A stretch of DNA of 64,000 nt from Dipteris shenzhenensis (taxonomy: Eukaryota > Polypodiophyta > Polypodiopsida > Gleicheniales): the NCBI GenBank assembly GCA_047967505.1, contig CM106538.1. One strand, given 5' to 3'. Of this stretch, positions 10,960 to 22,766 are shown piece by piece. How positions within the stretch are numbered: position 1 is the first letter of the stretch; each line of letters begins with the position of its first letter. The notes beneath the pieces are model-generated. The model was not told the DNA's origin, searched no databases, and saw only the letters and a program-made list of their open reading frames with translations. The translations under genes and the position numbers were made by a program.

Positions 10960-12319
10960 TAATAATTTAAATCTTCTCTACTTTTTTACAAGTCATAATG
11001 CATTTCCTCTCTCTTCCTCTTGTTTTTCGAACCAACACCAACTCGAAGATTTGACCTTGAGTTGAAATGTTCTAATATATTTCATACCATGATGGATGAA
11101 CTTTTCCTACAGAGATTCGTCCAATATGTTGGAGAGAAATGGGTGCAGAGGGAGAGCCATATGGTTGTTAGCTCACATGTTATATTTGATGGTTGGATTG
11201 ACATCATGAGGACGTACAACAACCTTGAGCTACCATCACAAGACGTAGGAAAGAAGGGTAGAAAACCCTCACTAACACTATTTAGATGTCTAATGGGGCT
11301 TATGGAAGAGGAAATCCTTGTGTCATAGAATGAGATCAAACTAGGCAACATATTGCATCTGAAAAACAAATGTGATGTTGAGGATAAACTTGATATGGAG
11401 ACAAGGGCCAAGATGATCAAACAAGATAGGGTTCTCCAAGAAGAGCTGGTACTCCTCTTCAATAGCCTGTTACCAAAAGCTGGTGGTGAACTCAAACCTT
11501 GGGGTGAGCTGGTGTCAGAATATAAGATCGACACGAACATCTACTCTAAGCTTGTCGGTGTTTGTCATAACTGGATAGGGACAAAGCTCTCTTGTGGTGA
11601 TGCAGGTACATTGCCTAGCGGTACAAAGGACATTGTAAAATTTCTTGTGAACAAAAATAACAACCCTGAAGAAGGTTACTTGGATTTGAAATGGAAAGTA
11701 TATGTGGTGGGAGCAGAATTGGAAGCATTCGAATTGATTCATAACATGTATGTTGATCCCATGACCATTGGTGTTGCTGTGTTAGACACATCACATGGTA
11801 TGGATGGGATCACATGGACTACTTCCAAGTTTAAGATGGTCATTAATTCAATGCTTGCCATGACAAGTGTCCCAAAACAATTCATGTGCTTGTCATTCGT
11901 AACCCATAGGAAGCTTGTTTCATTGGAAGATATTGTTGTGAGCATCTTTGGCAAGTACATAACGCTAAGAGGGACTGTAGACTTCCTGCCAACCGCCAAC
12001 CGAGGATTCAGTTTTGATTCAAGAGCTACTATCCTTCTTGCTTCGTCTGGATGTAGTTGAGGATGTGTCTATAATGATAAGTTCTTATAGATATGGACAA
12101 CAATTGGTTGAATTTGGGCACCCTTTCTATCCCATGTGTAGTACAGTAATCATGGAATGGAATGCAATCAACAATGAAAGAGAGCTAGACACTTCTTCAT
12201 CAACCCATAAATTCATGATGGAAGATGAGGATGAAAAGAATGAGATGTGTAGTGCAAAGGTCCCATCTAACGCAGAGTTGCTCTCAAAACATCCTTGGTC
12301 TTCCTTACTCCAGGCGTAA
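10960..12319 (+). pseudogene. unrecognised coding relic, several exons or frames
   Basis: Three open frames follow one another: 11020-11328 (about 100 residues), 11353-12060 (235 residues) and 12014-12319 (101 residues). The first and second are in one frame separated by a stop at 11326-11328, suggesting a single protein of more than 330 residues with one nonsense change. Composition is typical of a soluble protein with no membrane segments. The third frame ends in an acidic stretch. I recognise no domain. The DNA lies just upstream of a SET-domain relic and may belong to the same gene, which is inference from position only. Confidence 0.4.
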
Positions 12320-12707
12320 CAACAGAAGGAATACCCAACTCATCATCCCCCTGTTTACGTGATACTATCACAGGTGTCAAAGTTGAGAAGAATCACTAAT
12401 GTATCTATTTTAAAAGACATGGAGGCCATGCATATTGTGCTCAAGAGTTGGGATATAACAAACCATTCATTAATGGTGCTGCAGTAGCAGCAAAGCATTT
12501 CATTGCATAAGTCAAAAGTTTCTATTTACAAAGATGATCAATGTAATATATTAAAGTGTATTGTGCTGTGGAACTTTGACCTTCCTTTATTTTAATACAT
12601 TGATGTATTGTATTATGTTCAATCTCTGAACATTTTTTTATTTTTATTAGATTTATAGAGAGGAACAGGAGAAGTGTGTCTCCTGTGCAAATACACTATT
12701 AATCACA

Positions 12708-12917
12708 ATGAGTTCAAACCCTCCACCTTGCCGCTCTGAGTATGAGAGCAATACCTTCGTGATTGATAACTCTAGCATTTATGGCACTATCCTTGGGTTA
12801 TTTGCATGCACAACCATCAAAAGTGGAGATACTATTCTAAGATACGGAGGAAATAAGTATACAAAAACTCATGATATCAACAAAGGGGAGGAGCTATTTG
12901 CAAATTATTCTTTTTGA
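12708..12917 (+). pseudogene. SET-domain fragment, internally deleted
   Basis: The frame reads GLFACTTIKSGDTILRYGG, then jumps to a C-terminal SET-like segment, HDINKGEELFANYSF. These correspond to the first strand block (GxGLFA..I..G..I..Y) and the last block (DI..GEEL..NY) of SET methyltransferases. The middle, including the RFINHS/NH substrate and cofactor core, is missing. The segment closely resembles the SET domain encoded on the minus strand at 31353-31950, including the shared T-x-I-L-x-Y-G-G motif, so both probably derive from one gene family. Confidence 0.65.
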
Positions 12918-13221
12918 CGTGGAGAAATAAATTGCAAATTGTGAGTTCTTGTTGTTTATTGTCCTTGTCATGTGTTTTAATGACAAAAAAGTTTCCTTCA
13001 ACTATTTCTTATTGTGAAGATGTGAGATTTGAATTGACTTTGGGCATGCGTTTTAACAAGATGTTGTATCCATTTCTTAAGTGATCTTGAATGAAGTAAA
13101 AATTTCACTTCACTTTAAACAAGTTGCTAATCATGGTGACACTTATCCACTAGCACTCAATGCATGAACTTTGACCAAATAAGACTTAATTCAGCCATGT
13201 AATATCTAGAATCTACAATGA

Positions 13222-14013
13222 ATGCTCCATTTACTAGTCCCATCATCACCTCCGACACTACTTGTGCTGCCATCAGCAGAAAATGATACAGTATTTGATT
13301 TTGAATATCAGGATCCGGATAATCCAATTTGTACTCCCATGCCAAGTTCCAATGATGGGTATGATTTTGATGAGATACCACTTCCCAGTAACCCCATCAA
13401 GGAATAGCAAATATCTTGATATGAAAACTCGAGGTGGATGGACCCTGGACAACTTCCCTACCAACCTTCGTCAGCATCAAATTAGTGAAGATTGGATAAG
13501 CAAGTTGGATCCACAACCTAATTGGTGCCGTCCCAAGCTCTTTGATGTAATCTTCTTGAAAGAGTACCTACATGCACCTCCATGTCTCAGAACCTTGCAG
13601 GATTACGACGTAAAAAATGGGAAGCCAACATACACACTTTCGATGAAGATCGCACCATTAATTGGCCAATGATCGAACCATACTCTTGTGTAGAATGGAA
13701 TATCCAAGGCACAATGATTCGAGCACTTCAGCAGCATGAGCAAACAATGCGCAGCAACATTGATTGCTTCCTTCACCTAAGTGCTATCTTCTGCAAAACA
13801 TTGGAATTCATTCTGGACGTCCCACGTTACCTCAATACCCATTTGCCTCCACTCAGTTTCAATCCCAATGAATGGGCCGATGCTCAAATTACAAGCCAAC
13901 TCTCTCAAAGAGTAATCTTCTTAGAAGCACGCCACATATCTCTGTTCGAACAAATGGTGGATACACGCTACCTGGAAACTGAGCAAAAATTATATGGTGC
14001 CAAGGCTTTATAG
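13222..14013 (+). pseudogene. unrecognised coding relic with frameshifts
   Basis: Three overlapping frames (13222-13407, 13262-13672, 13582-14013) together read as one continuous protein of about 260 residues broken by frameshifts near 13405 and 13600. The first part is acidic and proline-rich, and the last is rich in amphipathic helix with many Gln, Leu and His. I cannot assign a family. It could be the tail of a transposon structural protein or a host gene. Confidence 0.4.
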
Positions 14014-14354
14014 CAGGATCAACTGGCATGACACAAGTTTCACAACCACTGGATTACACACATGGCAACCTAGGTACGTGCTCACAATAAGCCATAACCC
14101 GAGGACGGGTAATAAAATAAATTTCCATCAACATTGGTGTTCTGTGTGCTAACCTCATCAATTGTGAAACTAACAAATTCACTCCCTGGGGTTGGTGCTC
14201 AATTGGCGCTTGTCTCTTGCTCTCGTAGTAGTTCCTACCACAATCATCACATTATGCTCCCTTATCCTATCGGATACACCCAACAGCCTCATCGATTGAA
14301 ATTACACCACTGTAGGCTAAGCTGGCTTAGAATCCAACCGGGGATTCTCAAAAA

Positions 14355-14668
14355 TTGAGACTGAATTGGTGAAGGCCAGTGAAATTTCCAAGTCCGTAAA
14401 GAATCCATGGCACCATTTCTTGGAGATCAGGAGATACCGGCCTCAACTTGTGATGGCATTATCCATACGGTTTTTCCAATAGCTCACTAGGATAAATGTC
14501 ATCACCTTCTGTGCCCTAGTGCTATTATAGATGGAGCAAACACTTCCCCATACTCTGATGTAATCATCGGGTGGGTAGCAATGATTGTCTCTGCAACTTT
14601 CATGGACAGATTTGGGTGTCGAAAGCTGTTCTTGGAGGGGGGCTGCATAATGCTAGCCTCACAGGTAA
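14355..14668 (+). pseudogene. sugar transport protein (STP/MFS) exon relic
   Basis: Translation gives ELVKASEISKSVKNPWHHF, then RRYRPQLVMALSIRFFQ, a stop, LTRINVITFCALVLL, and after a frame change VIIGWVAMIVSATFMDRFG followed by CRKLFLEGGCIMLASQ. This is the central loop and transmembrane helices 7-8 of plant monosaccharide/H+ symporters, with the conserved RPQLVMA, PFFQQLTGIN and DRFGRRxLFLEGG blocks recognisable. The segment ends at CAG followed by GTAAGAAT, a plausible 5' splice site. Stops and a frameshift show it is dead. No other STP exon was confidently found nearby. Confidence 0.8.
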
Positions 14669-14877
14669 GAATATGATTGATATCTACTCAATCCCTTTGT
14701 AGATCTCATCCTTGCATCACAAAAATAAATCTTCTAGAATCAAAAGAACAAGCAAACATACAATTGTGAAGTTACAAAACCAATCAAGCATAGCAGTAGC
14801 TAAGATGCAAAAGCATTTGTCTCTTGGATCTTGCATGCAAATTGATCATCTGATATTGCATTGAAGATTAAGCTAAC

Positions 14878-15270
14878 ATGCTGCTTTGGGCAGTTAGCAT
14901 CTTAGAGCTCGTTCCCACGTTGGCGCTGGTGAGCAAAATCGTTGTGAAATGCTCATGCTGGGAAGGTTCCCACGTGTTAATGTTCTGGATGCCATGCTTA
15001 GATTTGGCATTTCAAGGCTTTGCCGGAGACATGATTTTTGTCTCTCCAGGCAGGCATTGTGGTGCCACCTTTAACTCGACCTGGCCTAGCCGGTTTCAAT
15101 CGTTGCCCAACTGCTTGCCAGCCTCTGTAATTGCGGGTCGCAGCTTTTGGAAGGTTCATAGTCCCTTGGGAAACCTTCCATGGCAGGTTCCCCCCTCCGC
15201 TGGTGTTCTGATAGTGGACAGAAGGGTGGAGATGCGAGAACGTAATCTAGATACCTTTTGTTGGGAGTAG
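14878..15270 (+). CDS. hypothetical ORF, unrecognised, doubtful
   Basis: This 130-residue frame in GC-richer DNA starts with a hydrophobic segment. It lies 200 bases downstream of the sugar-transporter relic and could be another decayed piece of that gene in mixed frames, but I could not align it convincingly. It may well be non-coding. Confidence 0.2.
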   Translation: MLLWAVSILELVPTLALVSKIVVKCSCWEGSHVLMFWMPCLDLAFQGFAGDMIFVSPGRHCGATFNSTWPSRFQSLPNCLPASVIAGRSFWKVHSPLGNLPWQVPPSAGVLIVDRRVEMRERNLDTFCWE

Positions 15271-16872
15271 CATTTCGCCACCAATGGTGGGTGTGGAGCT
15301 GAGCCCATCACGGGAATGCACTCTTATATGACTCAACTAGAACAAGATAGATAGCATTCATATTCTTCTTAGATGAAATCTAACTAAGAAGATGAGATGG
15401 GCAAGCCATGCATCTCTCTGATCAGCTCTCGCCCACAACTAATTAGTTGTGAGCTTAGATCAGAGGCAACAATAAATTCCTTTCCAACAATCAGCTCTGC
15501 AAGGCAAGAGAAAACACCCAATCTGGAGCAATTGACCGAACAAGCGATGAATCAACCAAACATCAAGCGATGAATAACTAATAAATTATTCATGGCTGAA
15601 GGGCAAGTGATAGTTGTTATGAAAAGTCTCCCAAAAACATAAAAATGTACAGTGAAACAACTTTACAAGGGCTGCTTGCAAAACATTCAGACAAAGAGAA
15701 TTTGATAGAGGTGGAATTGAGCTGCATTATTATTTTGCTAGAATCAAGGACTTAAAGTCTTGAAAAGAAGCATGGATGTGATGTTAAAAAATGTATCATA
15801 GTCCTTGATAATAGCCACACACTTGTTAAATATAATTTGGATAGACTAGACCCATTAGATGAACATGCAATACCAGGATCCGATGACTTTGAATGAGATT
15901 CAAAAGCTCAGGGTAACATATTCTATGTCTTATTCTAAACAAATGGTGTATCCTTACACCACCTAATATACTATTCAATCAAATGGCATATCTGCATACC
16001 ACATGTATGTTGGATGCAACAAATGCTTTTCATATGTTGTCTTATTTCCACTATCAAAATAGTGAAGAAATATGTAGAGATAAGTTGCGTAGTGCCATAA
16101 TTGAACCAAAGTTTGGAGTTCACTACATCATTTGAGTGGGGTCACCACTTGCAAAGTTAGTGAATTATTAACTTTTTAAGGCCATATTTGTATGGAGGTG
16201 ACCCATGTAGTTTTGCAAATTTACCCAATTTTGGACTTTACCAATTGATATTGAGTGGAATTAACCATTTAAAAAAAAAGTCCAAATGAAGGGAGAAAGT
16301 GCAAATTGTCCTCCTCCAATGAAATATTTGAAATAATTTGAAATATTTCAAATAGAAAGTCTTTAGATATTTTCTCTATTAAATCCCATATGAATAAAAT
16401 GATATAAGACATGGAATATTGAAAGAAATACACTGCAATCTTGAACAACTATGAAAATAGAGACTCCATAGAATTGGCGTCAAACAGCATGAAGCCTTCA
16501 ACCTTTTTGGCAATCTACAAGACTATAGTAATAAGGCCTTCAAGATAGTGCAATGAACCAGTTCTGCTGATGAGAAGGCAACTTTAAGTATTAACATCCA
16601 CAAAATCTGACACATAAAGGAAGATGCGATTGTTGTGGTGTAAGAATGCAATGGAGAAAGAGCTTTATCCACTGTGGTACATCTCCAATATGTTGCAATT
16701 TTATAGAGAAAGGAACTTACAATAGTATAGTGATGAGCAGGCCTTTGAGAACCAAAGACTTGCTTGAATATTGTTAGAGAGAATGAGGCTCAAGAGTGTT
16801 CTCTAGCATTAGGCAAAAAAAAACTATTGCTACAAAGGAAAGCATAGAACAAATTCCTCTCTTGACAACCAA
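15271..16872. other. no recognisable gene
   Basis: AT-rich, with many stops in all frames. No repeat or coding family was identified. Confidence 0.45.
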
Positions 16873-16877
16873 CCCAT

Positions 16878-17047
16878 TGAGAGTGCTCTCAACAGAAGTA
16901 AGAACGGAAGAAGGAGAGAGAGAGATAGAGAGCCACACAAGTTTGGTGGGTGCAGAACCACCCTAATCTTCTTTTTCATTCATTTATATATGTGTTTGAG
17001 TATTGTACATAACTGGGGTAAAGGCACAGTGACCTTTAACCCCCACA
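16878..17047 (-). repeat. Copia-2 3' LTR
   Basis: The LTR is 170 bp. On the minus strand a TATATAAA box lies at 16983-16990. Confidence 0.96.
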
Positions 17048-17100
17048 ACCTCCCACTTAAAGGACAATGTGCCTTTAAGGGAGAACAACCAGTGAGCATA

Positions 17101-20100
17101 CTATCCAATGCCCATCAATACACGACAATACTCAAACCGCTGACTAGGTAGACTCTTCGTCAGCATATCTGCAGGGTTATCATCTGTATGAACCTTGACA
17201 AGCTCTATGCGCTTGTCCTCAAGTACCTCCCTAATGAAATGGTACCTTTCCTCAATGTGTTTGGTCTTTGCATGAAAGACCAGATTCCGTGCTATAGCTG
17301 AATAGCACTCATGGAATCACTATGCAATGTCGGTACACCTGTATGAATCCCCAAATCTCCCACTAGCCGATCAAGCCATATAGCCTCCTTGCAACCCTCT
17401 GTGGCTGCAACATACTTAGCCTCTGTGGTAGACAAAGCAATGCACTTCTGTGCACGAGACATCCACGACACTGCACCACCTGCAAAGGTGAACACATAAC
17501 CAGAAGTGGATCTCCTACTATCCACATGCCCTGCATAGTCTGAATCTGTGTACCCAAGTACACGCATGTCTCCTGTACCAAAGCAAATGCACATCTCCTT
17601 GGTACCCTTCATGTACCTCATGATGCACTTAACTGCCTCCCAATGCCTCTTTCTTGGATTAGCCATATACCTGCTAACAACTCCCACTGCAAATGCAATG
17701 TCTGGTCTAGTAGCTATCATAGCATACATAAGACTCCCAACCGCTGATGCATAAGGAACCTTAGCCATCATGGCCCTCTCCTCTTCTGATTTGGGACTAT
17801 CTATATGACTCAGTTTCACATATGGAGGCAATGGAGTACTCACTGCCTTCCCCCCCTCCATATTGAAACGCTGCAATACTTTTGTAACATACTCTTTTTG
17901 TGAAAGCCAAAGGAGTTTCCTACTCCAATCACACGTGATGCGCATACCAAGAATATGACCTGCAAGTCCCAAATCCTTCATATCAAAGGCCTCATGCAAC
18001 TTGGCCTTTAATGCATCTAGCTCATAAGTATTCTTGCTAGCCAATAGCATATCATCCACATATAGTGCCAGGATTATCAGGCTATTATCCTTAGCCCTTT
18101 TAGTGTAGAGGCAGTGATCAATTTCACTCCTTCTAAAACCCTGGGACGGAATGAAAGCATCAAACTTCTGATACCATTCTCTAGGTGCTTGCTTAAGACC
18201 ATAGAGACTCTTCTTCAGCTTGCAAACTAAATTCTCTTTGCCCTTTTCTTCAAAGCCTTCCGGTTGCACCATGTAAATTTCCTCATGCAAATCCCCATGC
18301 AAGAATGCTGTCTTCATCCATTTGCATAAGCTCCATATCCTCTACTGCCACTAGTCTAAGCATGCATCTAAGTGTGGTCATCTTCAAAACCGGAGAGAAT
18401 ATCTCATCAAAGTCCACACCCTTCTCTTGCTTGAACCCTTTAGTGACCAAACGGGCCTTGTACCTAGGCACATCATCACCTATGACCTTCATTTTGTAGA
18501 CCCATTTACATGGCAATGCTTTCTTTCCATGTGGCAAAGAAACCAAGTCCCAAGTCTTATTCTTCATAAGTGAACTCATCTCTGATTGCATAGCATACTC
18601 CCACTTGCGTTGATCCTCACGCATCATAGCCTCTTTGTAGCAAGAAGGCTCCCCGCAATCAGTAAGCATCACATAGTCTACCCCTGGAACAAATCTATCA
18701 GGCGGTCTAGACACTCTAGATGATCTTCTCAAGGGCATTTCAGCTTGCTGTCCCACTTGCATATCAGCCACATTTGGCTCATCATTTCCACCAATAGATG
18801 GTCCATCATCTACCCTTGATTGTATACCTGTGGGAGTACTTGGTTGTACCATTTCTTGCACATTTGGTGCATGGACAGCTTGCTGTCTATCAACATATGC
18901 AGATGGATTCACATCCTGGAAAGTGATTCTCCTCATTTCCACATCCCTCATGGGTGCCTTATGCATCTTCTTCTCATTGAAGACCACATCATGGCTGCGT
19001 ATGATCTTCTTTGCTTCTGGATCCTAGAGACAATAGCCCATCTCTCCACTTTCACCATAACCCAGAAAGATGCATTTCCTAGACTTAGGATCTAGCTTCT
19101 TTCGAAGCTCTTTTGGCACATGTGCATATGCCTCACACCCAAATATACGCAAATGAGAGTAAGAGGGCTTCTTGCCACTCCATGCCTCTTCAGGAATACC
19201 ACCATCCAAACTCTTACTAGGTGATCTATTGATCACATGCACTGCAGTCTTCATTGCCTCAGCCCAAAAACCACCAGAAAGACTTGCATTGGAAAGCATG
19301 CATTGCAACCTTTCTTGAATGGTACGGTTCATCTTTTCTGCAACTGGATTTTGCTCTAGAGTACGAGCAGATGTGAGCTCCCTCTTAATCCCACGTGTAT
19401 CACAGAAATGCTGAAAGTCATGAGAGAGATACTCTCCACCATTGTCAGTCCGTAGGCATTTAAGCATTCTACCTGACTGATTCTCAACCAAGGCCAGCCA
19501 TTTCTGAAATACCTGGAACACATCACTCTTCCGAGCTATAGCATAAGCCCACACTTTCCTAGTTGCATCATCAATGAATGTCACATAGTATTCAGCCTCG
19601 CCTAATGACTGTGTAGGCATTGGACCACATACGTCTGAATGCACCAAATCAAGCATTTCAAACTCTTTCTTTCCCCTTCTTATATGGGCTGATTTAGTCT
19701 ACTTCCCATAGAGACAATGCTCACAAAATTCAAAATCAGAGAAACTCAAATGCGGTACATAACCCAAACGGCATAAGAGTTTCATTCCATTCTGGCTCAT
19801 GTGCCCCAACCTGCAATGCCACAAAGAAGTGCTTGGCTGCTCGGTTATTGCAACAACATGATCAAATACCCTTGATACATGTAAGGAATACAAAGTCCCA
19901 CACTTGGCACCCCTGGCCAAAAGCATAGAGCCCTTCTGAATTTTCCAACTTTGAAAGCCAAAAGTGGTGTGAAAACTAGCATCATCTAGCTGACCCACTG
20001 AAATAAGACTCTTGGGCAACTTAGGCACATGTCTCACATGTTTCAAAACAAATGCAGACCCATTTGCAAAAGAAAACTTTATGTCACCTGCTCCCACTAT

Positions 20101-21165
20101 GTCACATGCATAGTCATTTCCAAGATGCACACAACCTGTCTTTCCACTATCATAAGTGGAGAACCATTCCCTATGGGGAGTAACATGGAATGAAGCACCA
20201 AAATCCAAAATCCAATCTTGGGAATATGCATCATCTGAAGTGGTAAGCAACTCTGCAGATAAACTAGACATGAAGAGAACATCATTGTCACTATCATGTG
20301 TGACTGCATTGATCTCCTCGATCTTCACTTTTCCTTTGTCCTCCCTTGGACTCTCTTCCTTTTGATTTGCACCCCAATTTGCATTCTTTTTCTTATCCTT
20401 TTGCTCTCTTTTCAGCTTGTAGCAATCCTCTTTCATATGGCCCTTCTTGCCACAATGGTAACACTCAATGTTCCGTGCCTTGGATTTGCTACGAGACTTC
20501 CCTCTTTCTTGGGACTTCCCCCTAAACTGTGATCTGCCCCTTTGCACATTTAAGGCTGCATCCTGTTTGTTGCCATCCATAGACTTCTGTCTAATCTCCT
20601 CGGCCAACAAGCTACCCACAACATCATCAAATTTCAGTACTCCACCAGGTGCAGAGTTACTAACAGCTGTACGGAAGGTATCCCATGAGGATGGCAATGA
20701 ACATAAGAGAAATATTGCCTTAGTCTCCGCATCAAAATTCATCTTCTGAGCCTGAAGCTGGCTGAAAATAATATTGAATTCATTCAAGTGAGAAGCAATG
20801 GAGACCCCTTCCTTCATCTGCAGCTCAAACAACCTCTTCATGAGGTAAACTTTATTAGAGGCAGTTTCCTTCTCATAAGTGGCACACAGTTGCTTCCACA
20901 AATCTTCCGTAGTCTGCTCATTTACTACTGTGAAATAAATTGACTCTGCAAGATGAAGTCTAATAGTAGACTTTGCTAATGCATCCAACTCATTCCAATC
21001 ATCCTCAGACATATTTGCAGGCTTAGCTTCAATCCCTGCCAAGGGTTTAATCTGCTTCTTTTGAATAAGCACATCCCTTATTTGTTCTTTCCACAAAGAA
21101 AAGTTTGTCTCATCAAACTTTTTAATGCTGAAAAACTCCTTTTCAGACGTGGAAGAGGATGCCAT
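17101..21165 (-). pseudogene. Copia-2 gag-pol polyprotein with point lesions
   Basis: The likely start is the Met beginning MASSSTSEKE at 21165. The order is UBN2-type gag, a CCHC zinc knuckle (CYHCGKKGHMKEDC), an aspartic protease whose active site reads WILDFGASFH where D-S-G is expected, GAG-pre-integrase, an integrase core with TDNGGEY, RT with an intact YVDD, and RNase H with a D-S-D-x-AG box and STTEAKY. In-frame TAG codons lie at 19699-19701 and 19024-19026. A 2-base loss near 18315 (in the RT start, QMDVKTAF) and a 2-base gain near 17295 shift the frame. The reading ends at TAG 17101-17103. Repair is not inferred, and the copy would need helper proteins. Confidence 0.95.
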
Positions 21166-21189
21166 GATGCAAATGAAACAAAATCCCAA

Positions 21190-22577
21190 ATGCTAGTGCC
21201 TGCAAGAGAGAATCACACCAAATACTAGGTGCACCCAAATGTGTATGCCACAATAGACTGAAATATCACCAAAATTCAAAGCTCAAAGCATCAAAAGATG
21301 CATCTGACTCATGTGCATATACTATGCATCCATATGAGCAAATCTAGCCCAAAAGAAAATGCCAATAAGTGCCAAATGACTCAAGCATAAACACCGTCCA
21401 CTGGCGTATGCATCAATAATATCTCATCCAAGAGAGCATAGCACTATCAGTGCATCACCTGCAATGTGTCAAAGCTGTCCCTCAGCTTAAAATAGCATCC
21501 ATGTGCAAAGCGTCTATAAAAATAGCATCCCACAAGGCAATTTGGGCCTATCAGCGCATCCAATAAGGACCACAATGCATCCAAATGGCCTATGAATCAT
21601 CCACTACAACCCAATGCACACCACAAATGAGTGCACACTGCTCAAACTACAACCAGAGTGATCTGCATAAGGTATGCTCAAGAAATCATAGTCCCACGGT
21701 AATGAGCACTACTGAAAATAGAACCTGAGATGCCTCAAAACATGGGCGCCATTGCATAATCGGAATCAGCAAGAAAATCTGCAAATATCTCTCTGCTGCC
21801 AAAACTCCAAAATCCCAACCGATGAGTGAGAAATGGGAGTCAACACTTATCCACTGCCATGTGGCATAAATCTAAGGTTTCAAAACCTTAGAATGAAAAA
21901 TGCATAACAGAGAGACGAAATTGAATACACAGAGATCTATAACTTTGAAAATCCTCCAAGATTCTGACAGGTAGGGGTTTTTGGGCATCCGGAATGCAAT
22001 GGGACATACGGTTTTGGAAACTGTGGTCTCAATCACTGGGTCCAACACACAGACTGAAAAACGTTTTTGGAAACAGAGCTATCTGTAAACTCCACCGGAG
22101 TGCGAATGATGAGCAACATAGAAGTTTTAGGACCTCCTGAGTCCACCGGGATTGACAGATCTACAAATGGTTGCTCCAAACTTGAGTTTCAACACCCGGG
22201 CAAAAAACGCAGAAACTGAGACAGTGAGTCGAAATCCAATGAAATAATCCCAGATTCAAGAATGAAGGTGTTTCCAAGCTCCTGAAGTAATGTGGATACC
22301 AAAAGCAAGTAATAGTTGACTCTACAAGTCAATATGGAGTCTCTATCATCGAACAGAACAGGGAAAAGCTCAAAAAACGACTTTTTCTTTGAAACCACTT
22401 AACAGGCTCTCAAAACCACTTCGCAAAGCCAAAGTGACTTTTCCAAAGGTTCCTCCAAGGTCTTTGCATACTCGGATGCAAGTAAAGTCACCCACAAAGC
22501 TTCCCACAGAGCTTCTCCTTCCTCCCATAGAGCTGCTGAGCTTCTAGCATTCACGCACGCTCAGCTAGATCACTCGG
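21190..22577 (-). other. Copia-2 long untranslated leader
   Basis: About 1.4 kb between the primer-binding site and gag has no long frame. Part of it (about 21605-22590) is shared with the truncated relative at 29124-30160, showing that it belongs to the element. Confidence 0.75.
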
Positions 22578-22589
22578 GCTCTGATACCA
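22578..22589 (-). other. Copia-2 primer-binding site
   Basis: On the minus strand TGGTATCAGAGC lies two bases inside the 5' LTR, matching initiator-Met tRNA. Confidence 0.9.
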
Positions 22590-22591
22590 GT

Positions 22592-22761
22592 TGAGAGTGC
22601 TCTCAACGGAAGCAAGAACGGAAGAAGGAGAGAGAGAGATAGAGAGCCACACAAGTTTGGTGGGTGCAGAACCACCCTAATCTTCTTTTTCATTCATTTA
22701 TCTATGTGTTTGAGTATTGTACATAACTGGGGTAAAGGCACAGTGACCTTTAACCCCCACA
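22592..22761 (-). repeat. Copia-2 5' LTR
   Basis: The LTR is 170 bp. The TATA element that reads TATATAAA in the 3' LTR reads TAGATAAA here, one of three differences between the LTRs, so promoter strength may be reduced. Confidence 0.96.
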
Positions 22762-22766
22762 CCCAT

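Larger units (their letters stand above)
16878..22761 (-). mobile_element. Ty1/copia LTR retrotransposon (Copia-2), complete, recently inserted
   Basis: Both 170-bp LTRs start TGAGAGTGCTCTCAAC and end CCCCCACA. They differ at three positions, about 98% identity. The 5-bp target duplication CCCAT lies at 16873-16877 and 22762-22766. On the minus strand the order is 5' LTR, Met-tRNA primer site, about 1.4 kb leader, gag-pol, purine tract (about 17048-17057) and 3' LTR. The total is 5884 bp. Despite the young LTRs the polyprotein has two nonsense codons, two frameshifts and a protease-site change. Confidence 0.97.

Noticed and set aside
14878-15270. Second sugar-transporter exon
   Set aside because: Partial resemblance in mixed frames was too weak to claim.
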